Shown here in pieces: positions 47,589 through 59,093 of a stretch of DNA of 64,000 nucleotides (its first letter is position 1; every line of letters starts with the position of its first letter). The stretch spans positions 8,494,001 through 8,558,000 of the forward strand of contig BTRK01000003.1 of NCBI GenBank assembly GCA_036245805.1, in the 5' to 3' direction. This DNA comes from Pristionchus mayeri. Its lineage: Eukaryota > Nematoda > Chromadorea > Rhabditida > Neodiplogasteridae. The position numbers and the translations under genes are program-made. Under the pieces are notes generated by a model, which did not search any database, was not told the origin of the DNA, and worked only from the letters and a program-made list of their open reading frames with translations.

Positions 47589-48188
47589 TACACACAGACA
47601 ATAACGAACAACAATCCCAGTCATTCTCACTGGCCGGGTGATCTCCCGTTCTTTCACACATTGACGTAACGGTCATCATAGGTTGGTGCAATTCTATTCA
47701 GCCTGGTCGTACAGTAATCCAAATAATCAATCAGATTGACGTACCGTTGCTTTCGCTCAGAAAGAAGTCAGATACTCTTTGCTTTTCTCTCTCAAATTCC
47801 CACATTCCCACATGGCTGGAACTAAGAGAAGTGTTTATATCACGCCCCTCACGAGAGAATCGACTCAAAATGAATGATCTTGGGAAAGGGGACATTTTTG
47901 GCCATCGGGATTTCGATGGCTTTGAGCTCCCCTAGACTGATCTAAGACCCCCCTAACCGGAATATTCTTCATGATCACTCCTCTTCGAGTTGCTGCAGCG
48001 GTCGCTCACTCATCTCTTACTTTGCCTATCACCTAGGACACTTCGGAAATAAGATATAACGCTCATTATTCGTTAATACAGTTATTTTTCGATGTTCTAT
48101 CGGCCAGTATAGTTCATTATGTTATTGAGTCATTTTTAAAGGCACCACATTCAACGAGGTGTAATTTGAAAACCGCTCGAAATCTTAA

Positions 48189-48433
48189 AGGAGGAGTAAA
48201 CTCAAAATTCAATTTTTGAAGCTACCATATGTACTGCCTAGAGCTCCACAACGATAAGAAGCTCCGAAATTTTCACATTGATATTTCCATTCCGAACAGA
48301 GTTATAGCTAGTTGGCTGGGAGCCAGATCAGGGAAAGCTCAGGGAAGAGGGCGAGATAGCACGCGACTTGAAGGGAGTGCGTCCCTAGGTGAAACATATT
48401 CCAACCGGGCGCGCGCTTGCATTTACTCCTCTT
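48189..48433. mobile_element. TTAA-flanked MITE, second copy of the family
   Basis: The 245-bp insert begins AGGAGGAGTAAACTC and ends with the inverted GAGTAAATG-type terminus, with TTAA at 48,185-48,188 and 48,434-48,437. The matching place in the right arm (about 49,605) has a single TTAA. Its ends resemble those of the element at 2,212-2,566. Confidence 0.82.
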
Positions 48434-49244
48434 TTAACGTTTTATGGGGTGGATGTAGTTTTACGAGACGATTCGATTGAGGGGCTTATGCTCCCATATC
48501 CCGGGAGGTAAGTTAGTTCCGCACATCGTGTCAAAGGGGGGGAAGAAAGCTCATTAGCATGGCGCGATCAATTCCTCTTTGTTTCTGGCCGAAGTTTACA
48601 TTGGTATGTGAAACATAGCGAAACGACTGTGTTTTGGGCCAAAATGCTCTGCGTCTCAGCCCAAACAGGTTATTCGAATGCGAAACATATTCCAAAACAC
48701 ACACATTTTACACAAAAAACGCTCGTTTTTGGCAAATAAAAGCTAACCAGTCATTAGCCAAATGTGCTAAAAATATGCAGTTTATCTAGAAATGATCGGA
48801 AACCCTTTTGGAAGAGATCTGTAAGTCAGATTTCTCAATTTCAATTTTTGACGTTTCTTATTAATGTTTGTCGCTAAAAATCGCAGGTTTCGCTCACGTT
48901 TTGAATCATAGAAAATTGCAAAAATCGAAATTGAAAAATCTAACTTACAGATCTCTTCCAAAAGGGTTTCCGATCATTTCTAGACAAACCGCATATTTTT
49001 AGCACATTTGGCTAACGACTGGCTAGCTTTTATGTGCCAAAAACGAGCGTTTTCTGTGTAAAATGTGTGTGTTTTGGAATATGTTTCGCATTCGAATAAC
49101 CTGTTTGGGCTGAGAGCGGAGCAATTTGGCCCAAAACACAGTCGTTTCGCTATGTTTCACATACCAATATACACCTCGGCCAGAAACAAAGAGGAATTGA
49201 GCGCGCCATGCTAATGAGCTGTCTTCCCCCCTTTGACACGGTGT

Positions 49245-49525
49245 GTTCCGCATGCGAAAAACATTTTCAAATGATTTGAACTTATTTTTGACAGTTAATT
49301 AAATTTCCTCTCATTCTGCTCTGATTATGTTCAGTCGCACGGCTTTTCAAATAAGTTTCAATAAATAATTGGGTGAAAGCATAATGCACACCAGTCATTC
49401 CGTGAACCATATTTGAAAAACCGTGCGACTGAACATAATCAGAGCCGAATGTGAGGAAATTTAATTAAAATTCACTGTCAAAAATATGTTCAAATCATTT
49501 GAAAATTTTTTTCGCATGCGGAACT
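49245..49525. mobile_element. 280-bp palindromic insert
   Basis: Arms starting TTCCGCATGCGAAAA and closing with TTTTCGCATGCGGAA pair over about 100 bp (for example GATTATGTTCAGTCGCAC with its complement). It is absent from the corresponding left-arm position near 48,525. Confidence 0.78.
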
Positions 49526-50043
49526 AACTTACCTCCCGAGATATGGGAGCATAAGCCCTTCAATCGAATCGTGTCGAAAAACTACATCAGCCACATAAAA
49601 AGTTAAGATAGTTTTCGAGCGGTTTTCAAAGTACACCTCGTTGAATATGTTACCTTCAAAAATGAAACAATGGCATAATGAACTATACTGGCCGATAGAG
49701 CATCGAAAGACAGCTGGGGAAACGAGAATTGAACGTTTTATCTTAATTTCGAATTTTTTTAGGTGATCGGCAAAGTAAGTGGAGAGTGAACGACCGGTGC
49801 AGCACCTCGAAAAGGAGTGTTCGTATGAACTATTCTGATTAGTGGTCTCTTTGTTGAGTCTAGGGAAGCTTAAAACCATGGAAAACCCGATATCAAAAAA
49901 ATGCCCACTTTCCCAAGATCAGATCGATCCTCTCGTGAGGGGCGTGATATCTTATGAAAGCGCTTCAGAGACAATTTAATATTATTACTGCTTACTGAAG
50001 TCAACTAGCTGATATAACACATGTCATTGCTCCCTTCCCCGAT

Positions 50044-50828
50044 GTGTGTGTAAAAGCTTACGCAGATGACATTAAGATATACGTTTCCTACTCCAGTAAA
50101 ACTAAAGCCTCTCGCACTACCCAATTACAATATGCCTTGGACGCTATCTTTTCGTGGACTATATCCAATCAATTGTCACTCTCTGAATCTAAATGCACTC
50201 ATCTTCACATTGGTTCCTCGCCCGCTCCCCAATATCTAATTAATAGCGTTGTCCTCGAGCAAGTCCCCCAACAACGTGATCTCGGTATACATGTACTTCC
50301 CTCCCTTAATAACTCTGCCAGTATTGACGATCGTGTCCAGAAAGCCACCACTGTCATGCATATTATGCTTCGTGCTGTATCCGTGAATGATCCCACTATC
50401 TTAATCAAATGCTTCAAAACATATGTTCTCCCTCACATTGAATTCGCTTGTCCTTTCTGGAACCCTCATATTAAGAAACAGAGTCAGAAGCTTGAGAAAA
50501 TCCAAGAAAAATTCACTCGTATTCTATACTATCGGTGATTCCCGTCTCCTTCATATCCTCTTGGTCTTCCCTCCTATTCTCAACGTCTGTCCTCCTTGGT
50601 CTTCAAGCGCTTTTTTGAGAGGAGAGTCATTTGTGATCTAGTCCTGGCTCGTAGGATCATGTATGGAGACACCATACTAGATAGAAGTAAATTTTTCCTG
50701 TTTGCTCCCCTAAGAGAAATGACCAACAACTTTGGAATCTATATTGAGAAAACCAAATCCACGCCTCGATATCACTGTTTTTCTCGTAGAGTTGCTAGGA
50801 TCTTAAACGCTCTTCCTTTTTGCCAATA
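50044..50828 (+). pseudogene. non-LTR retrotransposon reverse transcriptase, C-terminal fragment
   Basis: The frame opens with VKAYADDIKIY, the catalytic YADD motif of LINE reverse transcriptases, followed by WTISNQLSLSESKCTHLHIG and the RDLGIHV and FKTYVLPHIEFACPFWNP segments typical of CR1/jockey-like elements. A frameshift near 50,530 moves the C-terminal end (FKRFFERRVICDLVLARRIM, then FSRRVARILNALPF) into another frame. The endonuclease and N-terminal RT are missing, so it is a 5'-truncated, dead copy, as is usual for LINEs. Confidence 0.88.
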
Positions 50829-50965
50829 GTATTTGCCAATAGTATTTCCTCCTTATACTACATTACCCATTCCATAGTCCCCATTCATCCACTCTTCTCC
50901 CCCCCCCCTCTCCCCTTTAGAGATCCTCTGACGCTTTTTCTCGGAGCAGAGTCTACCTGGTCTAA

Positions 50966-51586
50966 ACATCAAAAAAGCAAAAAAAATCACGTTCGCGATT
51001 TCTACAAAAAAATATTCAACCGTATTCAACCGGTCTCCTACCATTCCACTCGTACTCACACTGCTTGATCTCGCAGATGATGCATGACTCCGTAACAGTC
51101 GTTCCACGGAACACCCCTTTTATTCAAAATGCAACTAAGAAGTACTGTATCAATCAGAAATGAAAGCAATTTTAGAAACATAAGGAAGAGCAGATCATCA
51201 GGGCAATGAGAATTACTACGGGTGATTTTACTGTCTACTTTGACAGGGAAACATGGTGGTACTTAGGTGGGTCACTAAATAATTTCACGCATCTGCACTG
51301 ACATCACGGGTTTCACTTTGTTTTTTCCACCGCGGGAGTCCATAATATTGCATCAATCGTTTTGTAACGTGGTATCAATGAACGAAAGTACGACAGTCCA
51401 CCTGGTTAGTGAATATTTCGGTTTATTATCTTTCCTTGCAAGAGTATGACAGCTTGCTTACTCGACTATCAACCGAACGGTCACCTTAGGGTGATTGCCC
51501 GAGTAAGCGAAGGATTGACGTGAAGAGAATGAACATCGGGAATCGTTATTTATACAGCACAACTATTTAAATATATTTATTTATTT

Positions 51587-51590
<4 letters not shown>
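50966..51590 (-). repeat. solo copy of the large inverted-repeat arm end
   Basis: This matches 38,745-39,325 in the same orientation and 31,354-31,885 inversely, including the 75-bp segment missing from the left arm and the AT microsatellite boundary. It joins LINE-fragment flank directly at about 50,966. It could be a solo LTR-like or broken foldback end. Confidence 0.82.
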
Positions 51591-51637
<47 letters not shown>

Positions 51638-51639
51638 TT

Positions 51640-53150
51640 GCGAGGTATTTAAAGAAGGGGTAACACGAATGGACGCTAGGGAGTCCCATCACGAAGATAT
51701 TGTGGGAAACTGGGAAACTGTAGCCAAATTACCCCAAGAAAGAGGAGAAACTTATGTAGCGCGAGTGAAACATAAACGAACTAGCCACAACCCTGCGCTG
51801 TCAATGAACTTTGCGCGTATGTAAATAGCATCTGAGCTGTCTGTGAAACTTCGGATAAAGTGATTCATGATCGGGATACCGGCTTCTATTACATACACAT
51901 AGTGGCTAATTGAACTAATTTTTCGTGTTATTCCTTCTTTAAAAGAAAGATAATCTGCTATTGTAATATGTTTTAACTAGAAGATATGAGCAGTGTTTTG
52001 AGGCGCCATACACTGGTCTAGTGTTCCATACAATGGTCCCGAGTTCCCTCTATCCCCCAGGGCCGGTAATTTTAGGTGCCACGGTTGTGAAAGGAAGTGT
52101 TCCCTAAAAGCACCTCGGACAAGAGGGATACGAAGTCCTAGCAGTAATCGGCCTCACCGGCCCTACGCCATGTAATCGTCGCATGACGACTGTAACATCG
52201 CTTGATGTGGTTGTACTTTTTTACCTTCAACTAAATGGAAGCCACATTTCTTGTTATCTCAACACTTAATGACCAACCTAGCTGCGTATACGTACTCCAA
52301 AGTCATGATATAAATTGCAGAAATTAGTATTTTAAAGCAGTCTCACCATAAAGTAAGGAACGGCATCAGGTCATAGTGCACCAATGCCGTACTGATTGTA
52401 GTCAGATGGAGAGAAATGGCTCGAACAGAGGTGAGGTCTCTTTACTATACTTAGTAGTTCCAAAAGGGAGCTCCTGCCCTCCGGAGTTGAACGAACTGCG
52501 TTCACCCAAATTTCGCGTCTCTGCGGAATCACAGTGAATCGATGCATATCACTTTCGTAACAATATCGAGTGCAGACGATGTACTTGTAGTGATTTCCCT
52601 GATAAAATTATTACCTTAGTTGGTTGAGATAAAAAAGGAAACTGTAGGAGGCACAGAATATCGGAAGCATGGGTTTAGCAGCAACATCCAATCGTCATTT
52701 ACATTTCGTATTAACATCACCTCTTTTCGGTGAAATATAGATCATTCTCACCTTTCTTTTCGATGGAAAAAGGGCAGGTGGAGTGGACTGATCGTGTGGG
52801 CGAGAAGTTCTAGTGGATGGACAGAACATCTGAGATAGCAAGTTCTCTGCAGTGATAGGCACTTCCTAGAATCTCCCCAGAGTCAACAAACTCGAGAAAT
52901 TAGCAAGGCAGATCACCAGCAGAACTCGTAAACTTCACAAGTTACTAACAGCAATTCCCCAATCGGGCATAGGCTTCCGCCGACCCTTTCGACGAGGTTC
53001 CTACAATAACGAATAACAAATAGTAGACTACAAAAAGACATAGTTAATTTGTAGGAGAGGGCGACAATCGGGGTGAAGCTACAAATATGTGCAATGAATA
53101 GTAGGCTACAAAATGTATTAGTGAAATTGTAGGGATACAACGGATCATGA
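51640..53150. other. no gene; one repeat end
   Basis: Positions 51,650-51,780 are the inverse of 19,745-19,890 at low identity (an AGGGGT-type TTAA end). Beyond that I see no supported gene up to the TTTGTAGG repeats. Confidence 0.4.
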
Positions 53151-53153
53151 CAG

Positions 53154-53345
53154 TCCCTACAAAATCGTACCTAATTTTGTAGGCCTACTAATTGGTACCA
53201 TTATTTGTAGGGACCACCTTCCGACCTATGTCCCTACAAATAATGGTACCAATTAGTAGGCCTACAAAATTAGGTACGATTTTGTAGGGTGTTTTTGCCT
53301 CCCGAGGCCCCTACAAATTAGCACCTCAATTTGTAGGCAAAGAGG
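53154..53345. repeat. palindrome with CCCTACAAA motifs
   Basis: Arms 53,154-53,207 and 53,230-53,288 form a near-perfect hairpin around ACCTTCCGACC. The word CCCTACAAA/TTTGTAGGG recurs about ten times between 53,020 and 53,360 in both orientations, suggesting a MITE with subterminal repeats. Confidence 0.75.
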
Positions 53346-53844
53346 CCAATTTGTAGGGAAATTTTAAAAAATAAAGTTTCAGTCTAAAAATCAATAAAGA
53401 TGGATATGAAATTCGGAAAAAAAGCCTGTGGCGTCATCGTTGAGGTCGTAAGATTCCTCCCAGCAATTTTGGAGCGAATCGGTTGAGGTCGCCTGAGGCT
53501 GAAAATTCAAAATTTTCATGATCAAATACATGGAAAATTTTCGAAATTTCGACGAACATTTTTTTTCGTTTTTTCTTCATTTTATGATGGAATATGATGA
53601 ATTAAGGTATTTGCTCACATTTAGACGCTTGTTTCAGGTTAGATGTCGTCTGGAAGTCGTCGCCAGCTCGCCGGCCGGGGGAATTCGACCCACTGCAGAG
53701 TATTTTTGGAGTGATAAAACCACGGTGATCTGTACTAGCAGGACGAGATGTCTCGGAATGAGCCGAACGACCGCATTCTTAAATATAAAGAAATTTTCAC
53801 AGAGAGGGAAAAGTCTCCGCGTCGCGCGGAAAAGTTTCAAAAAA

Positions 53845-54353
53845 TCAAACCAGAAGTGCCGCCTTGTCGTTGGTGTACCATACAGGAACAGTCCTCTCAT
53901 TCACAGACTCCACTTCATAACGCTCGACGTCAGGAAACTGCGGGTGGTAGGCTACCATGGACACACCTTCAATGATATGGCGCTGCCCGATAACGGCTGC
54001 CACCTCGAGTACCTGAATAGCAACGATTGGAGAAATCTACTTATTCATACTCACGAAGTCTATGACATTCTCCTCAGTCTTCAGGTAATCAGAAATGAGT
54101 GCCCAAGAAGTCTCATTGCCGAGCTGCTCAGTGACAGGAAGGCGAGCCAGCTTAGCGATGGATTTGCTCTCGAAAAGACGTCTCGGATCGTAAGGTTGCT
54201 TGTTGAGTTCTCCATAGACGGCTTGTGCGAATTCACCGGCAACATTGATGGGTGGAATGGCTGGCTGGAGATGGGCAACTCCGGCGCCCCCCTGGGGATT
54301 CGGAGCTGACTGCCTCCTTGGAGGAAAGTTGGGGGAGGGTTGTAGTTTCCCAT
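53845..54353 (-). CDS. gene D, unknown protein, last gene of putative operon
   Basis: Exons 54311-54353, 54055-54260 and 53845-54012 join in phase to give 138 residues. A TTTTGCAG acceptor lies four bases before the ATG, as expected for a trans-spliced downstream gene. The start MGNYNPP is shared with gene C, and after the first intron both continue with an NVA-xx-F-x-Q pattern, so the two N-termini appear paralogous. The rest (LNKQPYDPRRLFESKS, LKTEENVIDF, VERYEVESVNERTVPVW) is a soluble, mixed alpha/beta-looking protein with no motif I recognise. The gap to gene C is 390 bp and includes a hairpin also found upstream of C. Confidence 0.78.
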
Positions 54354-54556
54354 GGAACTGCAAAAATATACCGATAAACAGTTAAGTAAAAAATACTATA
54401 GAAACTAGCAAGTAACAGAGAGAAACGCGATACGTGGCAAAAATAGTTAAATATCCTCAGAATTGCCTGAAATTCAAACAAAGCTGCTAAACACAGGAAA
54501 AATGTCACTTCCGGAACACAATATTCGTACTATCACCGGACCATAATATTCAGGTA

Positions 54557-54574
54557 GTGAAAGCAACGTTTCAC
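54557..54574. promoter_or_regulatory. intercistronic hairpin upstream of gene D
   Basis: GTGAAA-GCAACG-TTTCAC with flanking CAGGTA and AGAAAGC words. The same arrangement lies upstream of gene C (55,523-55,537). It could be an operon processing signal or a relic of duplication. Confidence 0.45.
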
Positions 54575-54747
54575 GCTATCATATCATAGAAAGCATTTAA
54601 GATCGATATTTGATTTTTTTTTCATTTTCCAACATCATTTATCAACAAGAAACATATTAACAAATAAAAAGTAGGCGGCTTACCGAGTGGTATGCTACTC
54701 AACAACAATACACAAGTAGGCTAAATGGTGGCAAAAAGGTAGGTAAT

Positions 54748-55476
54748 TCACGGAGCAAGTTCCGGGTTTTCGGGGCAGAACCATTGCTGATGTATCTTGA
54801 TAGTGCCACAGTCGTGTTTACACCCCCTCAGACACTTATCCGGGATACACGACTTAGGGTGAGAGGCGTCTTTCAAGCGGAAACACTTGAAACACTGGTC
54901 GTCTTTCATGAGGCTGACGCGAGCCCTGACACTCGTGACGGTTTTACAGAAACGACTGAAGTGTGCACCCGAACGGCAGAATGTACAACAAGTAGGTTTT
55001 TGTGTACCGGTAGGGCGTCTAATTGGGTTGAAGCGTTTGGAAGGCTGTGAGACAACCGAAGGCACAGAGCCGGAACGAGGAGCCAGAGAGTGTTGGGGAG
55101 AAGACGTCTCGGCGGGCCCGGGTAAGGCAATGCGAGCAGTTACCACCTCTCGGAGTGAGGAGACCTCCTTTGTCAGAAGATGAATTTCTTCCTTGAGTTG
55201 GCCCATTTCATCGGAACCTCCTGAGTCGTCTCGTGAAGAAGCGTTGGGGATTGCGCCCAGTAAGCGGCTGATGTACTCCTAAATTGTTATAAATATGAAA
55301 CAGGCGCGATTCTTCCGAGTACCTCGATTGAGAATTGATCACTTGTTTCCTGGCCAAATGCGGCTGCCACATTGCTACCAGCCTGTAAATGGCTCTAAGG
55401 CGAGGACTGAGAGGGGGGGGGCTCACAATGGTACCTCGGTACCTCGGGGTAGCACAGGAGGGTTGTAGTTTCCCAT
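54748..55476 (-). CDS. gene C, zinc-knuckle protein
   Basis: Exons 55435-55476, 55323-55382 and 54748-55278 join in phase to give 210 residues. A TTGTAG acceptor abuts the ATG. The order is: MGNYNPP start; an acidic segment; a helical, probably coiled-coil stretch at about 59-80 (LKEEIHLLTKEVSSLRE); a basic Pro/Ser linker; then Cys clusters at about 132-145 (CTFC-x4-H-x4-C, a CCHC knuckle), 163-178 (CFKC-x7-H-x3-C) and 183-202 (C-x3-C and a distal C). CCHC knuckles bind single-stranded nucleic acid and are typical of retroelement Gag. The paired arrangement resembles BEL/Pao-type Gag. Here it sits in an intron-containing gene without polymerase, so domestication or a cellular RNA-binding role is possible. 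Confidence 0.82.
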
Positions 55477-55522
55477 CTACAACGATAGTAGATCAAGAAT
55501 AATGCGGGAGAAGAAACAGGTA

Positions 55523-55537
55523 GTGAAGCTTCTTCAC
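55523..55537. promoter_or_regulatory. intercistronic hairpin upstream of gene C
   Basis: GTGAAG-CTT-CTTCAC in the 213-bp gap between genes B and C, flanked as in the gap upstream of D. Confidence 0.45.
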
Positions 55538-55689
55538 GCGATCACAGAAAGCGTTTTGTCTGGGGAAATTAAAGTAGAGTTAACATAACACTTTATCTCG
55601 GGAAAAATAGAGAGAAAATTTAAAAAAAAAGAAAACTAGTGTCGGCTTCTAGGATACCCAGGGGGGGGGGTAGAAACAAAGATAGTAGT

Positions 55690-56994
55690 CTATGGCATGG
55701 CATGGGTAGTGATGACTGGATGAGGAGTAATAGGATTTCCGTCCACGAGAGATGTCACAGAGACGGCTCTATTGACTACACGTCCATTGATAATGCAGCC
55801 CTCGACATACGTGACACGACAGAAGTCTCCAGATTTAGGAAGAGCAACCTATGAAAAGGGAAATAACAAGAAAAGAAGATGGAAAAGCACTTACAGAAGT
55901 CCCATCTGCCGTGAAAGCGGAGTCTTCCGCATAGACGGTCTGTACGGAATCCCCGTCATCTTTCTTGAGGATATGATGAGGCGACTGGTAGGAACAGCGA
56001 ACCAGCTGGAACTGGTTTTTTATGCACAATAGGAAAACAACAAAATCAACCTTCCACTCATCCGAGCAGAGAAGACGGCTCGAAACACCCGTGACAGTTC
56101 CTGTAGGCAACCCAGTGGGACGGATTCTCACGGCGGACCAGCGAGTGTGCTGAAAAAAAACAAGATACCATTACTGTATCAAGAAATGGAAATATTATGA
56201 AACCAAACCTCAAATTCCGCAATTTGAATAGGAGTCTTGTGGTACATTGCAATGATATCAACCTCCTCAAAGAGGTTGAGATCAACCCAGTAGATGGGGA
56301 AAACGGCAATAACACCTTGGAAACGAAATTATTTGTTGTTGGTCAACCGAGAACACCGATATAGTCATTCCACAGCATAGCCTTAGGTTCAACACTGGAG
56401 TCGATAGAAGCAACTACGACGGCTCGGAGGAAGAACTGAAGGGATCCATCCAGATGGTTAATGCAAACCTCTAAAGGTTGTCTGGGAATGGCGGAAATCC
56501 GAGATGCAACAAGGGGACCCTGAAATTCACAAGAATATAGGACTTGAAAGAAGCTAGAAGAAGCTCACATTGTACCAAATGACGTCATAGGACACAAATG
56601 CACCCTTATAGAAGTTTTGAAAGTCGTTGGAAGTGAAGGGGACAGGCGTCTTGTATCCAGTGGGAAGGAGAGTCGAGTAATCAGCGAGATATTCCATTCT
56701 CCTATCGGGAAGATGGCTCACGCGAAGAGGGAAGAGAGCCACCCCAGATGATGAAAAGTAGATCTCACAATTGTCCAAGCCATCTTCGTTCCATTTCACA
56801 ATGAAACCGTTCTACAAAACAAGCAATGACTAGTCTGGTAGTGAGGCAACCTGGCTGGGGATAATGGACGGCTCAGGCGGGTCGGTCATTGGAGAGGAGT
56901 CCAAGTAATTGGAGACGGAATAATTGGAGACAGAGTGATCCGAATCCTGAAATGAATCGTCGAGAGAAGAGAAATGTTATCACAACTTCACCAT
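55690..56994 (-). CDS. gene B, unknown protein of about 344 residues
   Basis: The ATG at 56,992-56,994 ends its exon and joins 56851-56946, 56569-56811, 56348-56519, 56209-56315, 55895-56149 and 55690-55848, all in consistent phase. One intron (56,316-56,347) is only 32 bp. A TTTTTTTTCTACAG acceptor at 57,036 defines a 5' UTR start 72 bp after the stop of gene A, a typical nematode intercistronic spacing. The protein begins with an acidic Ser/Pro tail and continues as a beta-rich, globular-looking region (CEIYFSSSGVALFPLRVSHL, AVFPIYWVDLNLFEEVDIIA, TRWSAVRIRPTGLPTG). There is no signal peptide or clear membrane helix. I recognise no family. Confidence 0.85.
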
Positions 56995-57035
56995 TTCTTA
57001 ACGAGGCCAAAGAATGATATTGAAGCTGAAATAAC

Positions 57036-57107
57036 CTGTAGAAAAAAAATGAGAAGAAGGCTATTAAACACAGTGATGCACAATACAGACGAGGCTAAGG
57101 CAAAAGT
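57036..57107 (-). promoter_or_regulatory. intercistronic region A/B with trans-splice acceptor
   Basis: 72 bp between the TGA of gene A and a polypyrimidine CTACAG acceptor ahead of gene B. A small hairpin, GCTAAG...CTTAGC, spans the stop codon. Size and order match SL2-type operon junctions. Confidence 0.65.
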
Positions 57108-59093
57108 TCACTTAGCGATGGAAGAGAAGAATCCGTCGGCGCAAAGGCGGCAGGTTCGCCAGACGGCGGAGTTCACACGCGGAGGGATGAGGACGGCCTC
57201 GAGCTGACAAAATATGTATGAAACAAAGACACCTACTAAGATACCAACCTTTCGTACATCGATATTGGCAAACAAAGTAGAATGAACTTGAGGCATAACT
57301 TCTCCGACCGGAACAGATGCAATCTCAATGTGAGGCGTCTGAGAACCCTTGCGATCGAAATGAGATAAACACATCAGCGGAGCAAGAAGGCAATCGGTAT
57401 TGGTTACGCGATCCTTAATGTGTTAGTTTGATTGGCCCCATCTTACCGGAACATCCTTTAGCCACCGGTATTGTTCAGGTAGGATCAGGCCAGAGTTTGA
57501 TTGACCTGATCCTTCCGGAACAATACCCGTGGCTAAATGACAAAGTCGTAGAATAAGTGAAAACTATCCGTCACCTTGAAACCCCCGTTGAGAAGAAATG
57601 CGTAATTAACGGCTGCTTTGACGTTTTCGTTAACTCCAGCCCCCGAGAGCACAGTGAAAAGACGAGAGCAGGTTTCCACAGACTCGTTCCAAGTAATAAC
57701 TCCGCTGATTTCACCGTTTGAAGTCGTCCTGAGAATAAAAGATTGAAGAAGAGATCAAATATAGGTACATGATACTTTTTGTACTTACATCTTCAGACGC
57801 GAATTGATGACCGCGACAATTATCTCGACCATCTTCTTCTCATCGTCGTCTTTGATGGGAATCGAACAAATAGGGAAGCTAAGCCCCCCACTGGGAACGT
57901 TCACATGCGCATTTATGGCTCGCTCGCGGAATTGCTGAAAAGGCACGTTTTGGAAAACTAGAGAAAGTAATATAAATAACCGGGGGAATAGCCATGAAGA
58001 AGTCTGTGAAGTAGCTTTTCCAATTTGCCGTCAGCTCATCGCTCTTGGCAATTAAATAGATAACATGCTTGCTTTCGTCGATATGACGCAACTCCATTTC
58101 GGATCCCAGTCGCTTGAAGGCTCGAAGATAGGCAGTCAGTCGCTTCTCAATCGAAGAGAAGAGACGTCGTGCGGTCGCAGCTCCGCCTTGAAGACTCGCC
58201 TTCGAGTTGGTCAGCAAGGAGGGAATAGCTTCCAGGTCGTCTAGCCACTTGAATGTCGACTCGGTAATCGGCTGGCAGTGAATGCAGCTGCATAGTGATC
58301 GAAACCCACATCGTCTGCAGAAGTAGACTCCTAAAAAGGGTCTCAATTATGAAGTAAGCAGATTTTTATCAATATATAGAAACAAAATCAATAAATCTCA
58401 CATAAGTGACATGGGCTGCAAGGAAGTCTAAGCAATATTCAGTGAAGATTTTCCCAGGCTGCCCGTTGATTTTGATGTACACAGGAAAAAAACTGAACAT
58501 GGAAACCCGATGAAGTACACTATACAAAAAATTCAACCTCGATTTCCAGAATAAAATATAGTAGATGTCCGATAAGGACTACCATTCGACGGGCAGCAAC
58601 CTCGGCGGCTTTTTTACAGGGAGCAACCTTCAGCAAGGGCCAAACATCACCAATAGTTTTCAGTAGAACGAAGGCTTGCTCGACAGGATCAATAAGGTTG
58701 TCCTCGAAGCGCGGCACTTTAATCTCCTTGTATTCTAGACCCTACGAAATATTAGTTTTCAGATGAACTAGGAAGTGAACTAAGGTCTCACATATTCTTC
58801 ACTGTAGGCGTCTAGCTTCTCCTGAAGTCGTACGAAGAAATACTTGACATCCTTGTAATACAGAGATGCAGTAGAGGGAGTAACGGAGTCTCTGATACAT
58901 TGACCGATCCCTGGAAGGAATTAGTTAAAAGTTGAGAACACCCTCCAACACACTCCCACCGCCTAGCTCCCATATGCCCACCGACGGCTCCAATCTTCCT
59001 TAATCTTGCTGACAAGTCGGCTGCAGGCGCGGAGCGCAGTTTAGAACCGACCAATCCACCCATACGCTTTGAAAAGTCGTTAACATCGACCAT
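57108..59093 (-). CDS. gene A, unknown protein of about 465 residues
   Basis: Exons 58982-59093, 58792-58910, 58538-58741, 58402-58492, 58310-58330 (microexon, tentative), 57981-58271, 57789-57934, 57575-57728, 57249-57413 and 57108-57203. A TTTTTTTGTAG acceptor abuts the ATG. Phases agree throughout except entering 58402-58492, whose T7 run leaves one base too many. The N-terminus is basic (MVDVNDFSKRMGGLVGSKLR). A central part looks helical (LFSSIEKRLTAYLRAFKRLG) and is followed by mixed segments. I see no catalytic motif, signal peptide or known domain. One intron holds an 80-bp hairpin. It is third of at least six same-strand genes. Its length and globular composition suggest a structural or scaffold-type protein, but that is a guess. 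Confidence 0.8.
57458..57538. repeat. 81-bp hairpin inside an intron of gene A
   Basis: TTTAGCCACCGGTATTGTTC pairs with GAACAATACCCGTGGCTAAA, and pairing continues through GGATCAGG/CCTGATCC. It is probably a very small MITE. Confidence 0.75.

Larger units (their letters stand above)
47838..49950. mobile_element. 2.1-kb foldback with nested insertions
   Basis: The ends ATCACGCCCCTCACGAGAG and complement bound it. The arms extend nearly to the centre near 48,870. The left arm contains a TTAA MITE (48,189-48,433) and the right arm a small foldback (about 49,245-49,525); the opposite arm lacks each. The ORF at 49529-49879 is arm sequence. Confidence 0.88.

Noticed and set aside
54037..54363. Frameshift in gene D at its G6 run
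   Set aside because: A 50-bp intron (54,261-54,310) with GT and AG ends restores the frame exactly, so no frameshift is needed.
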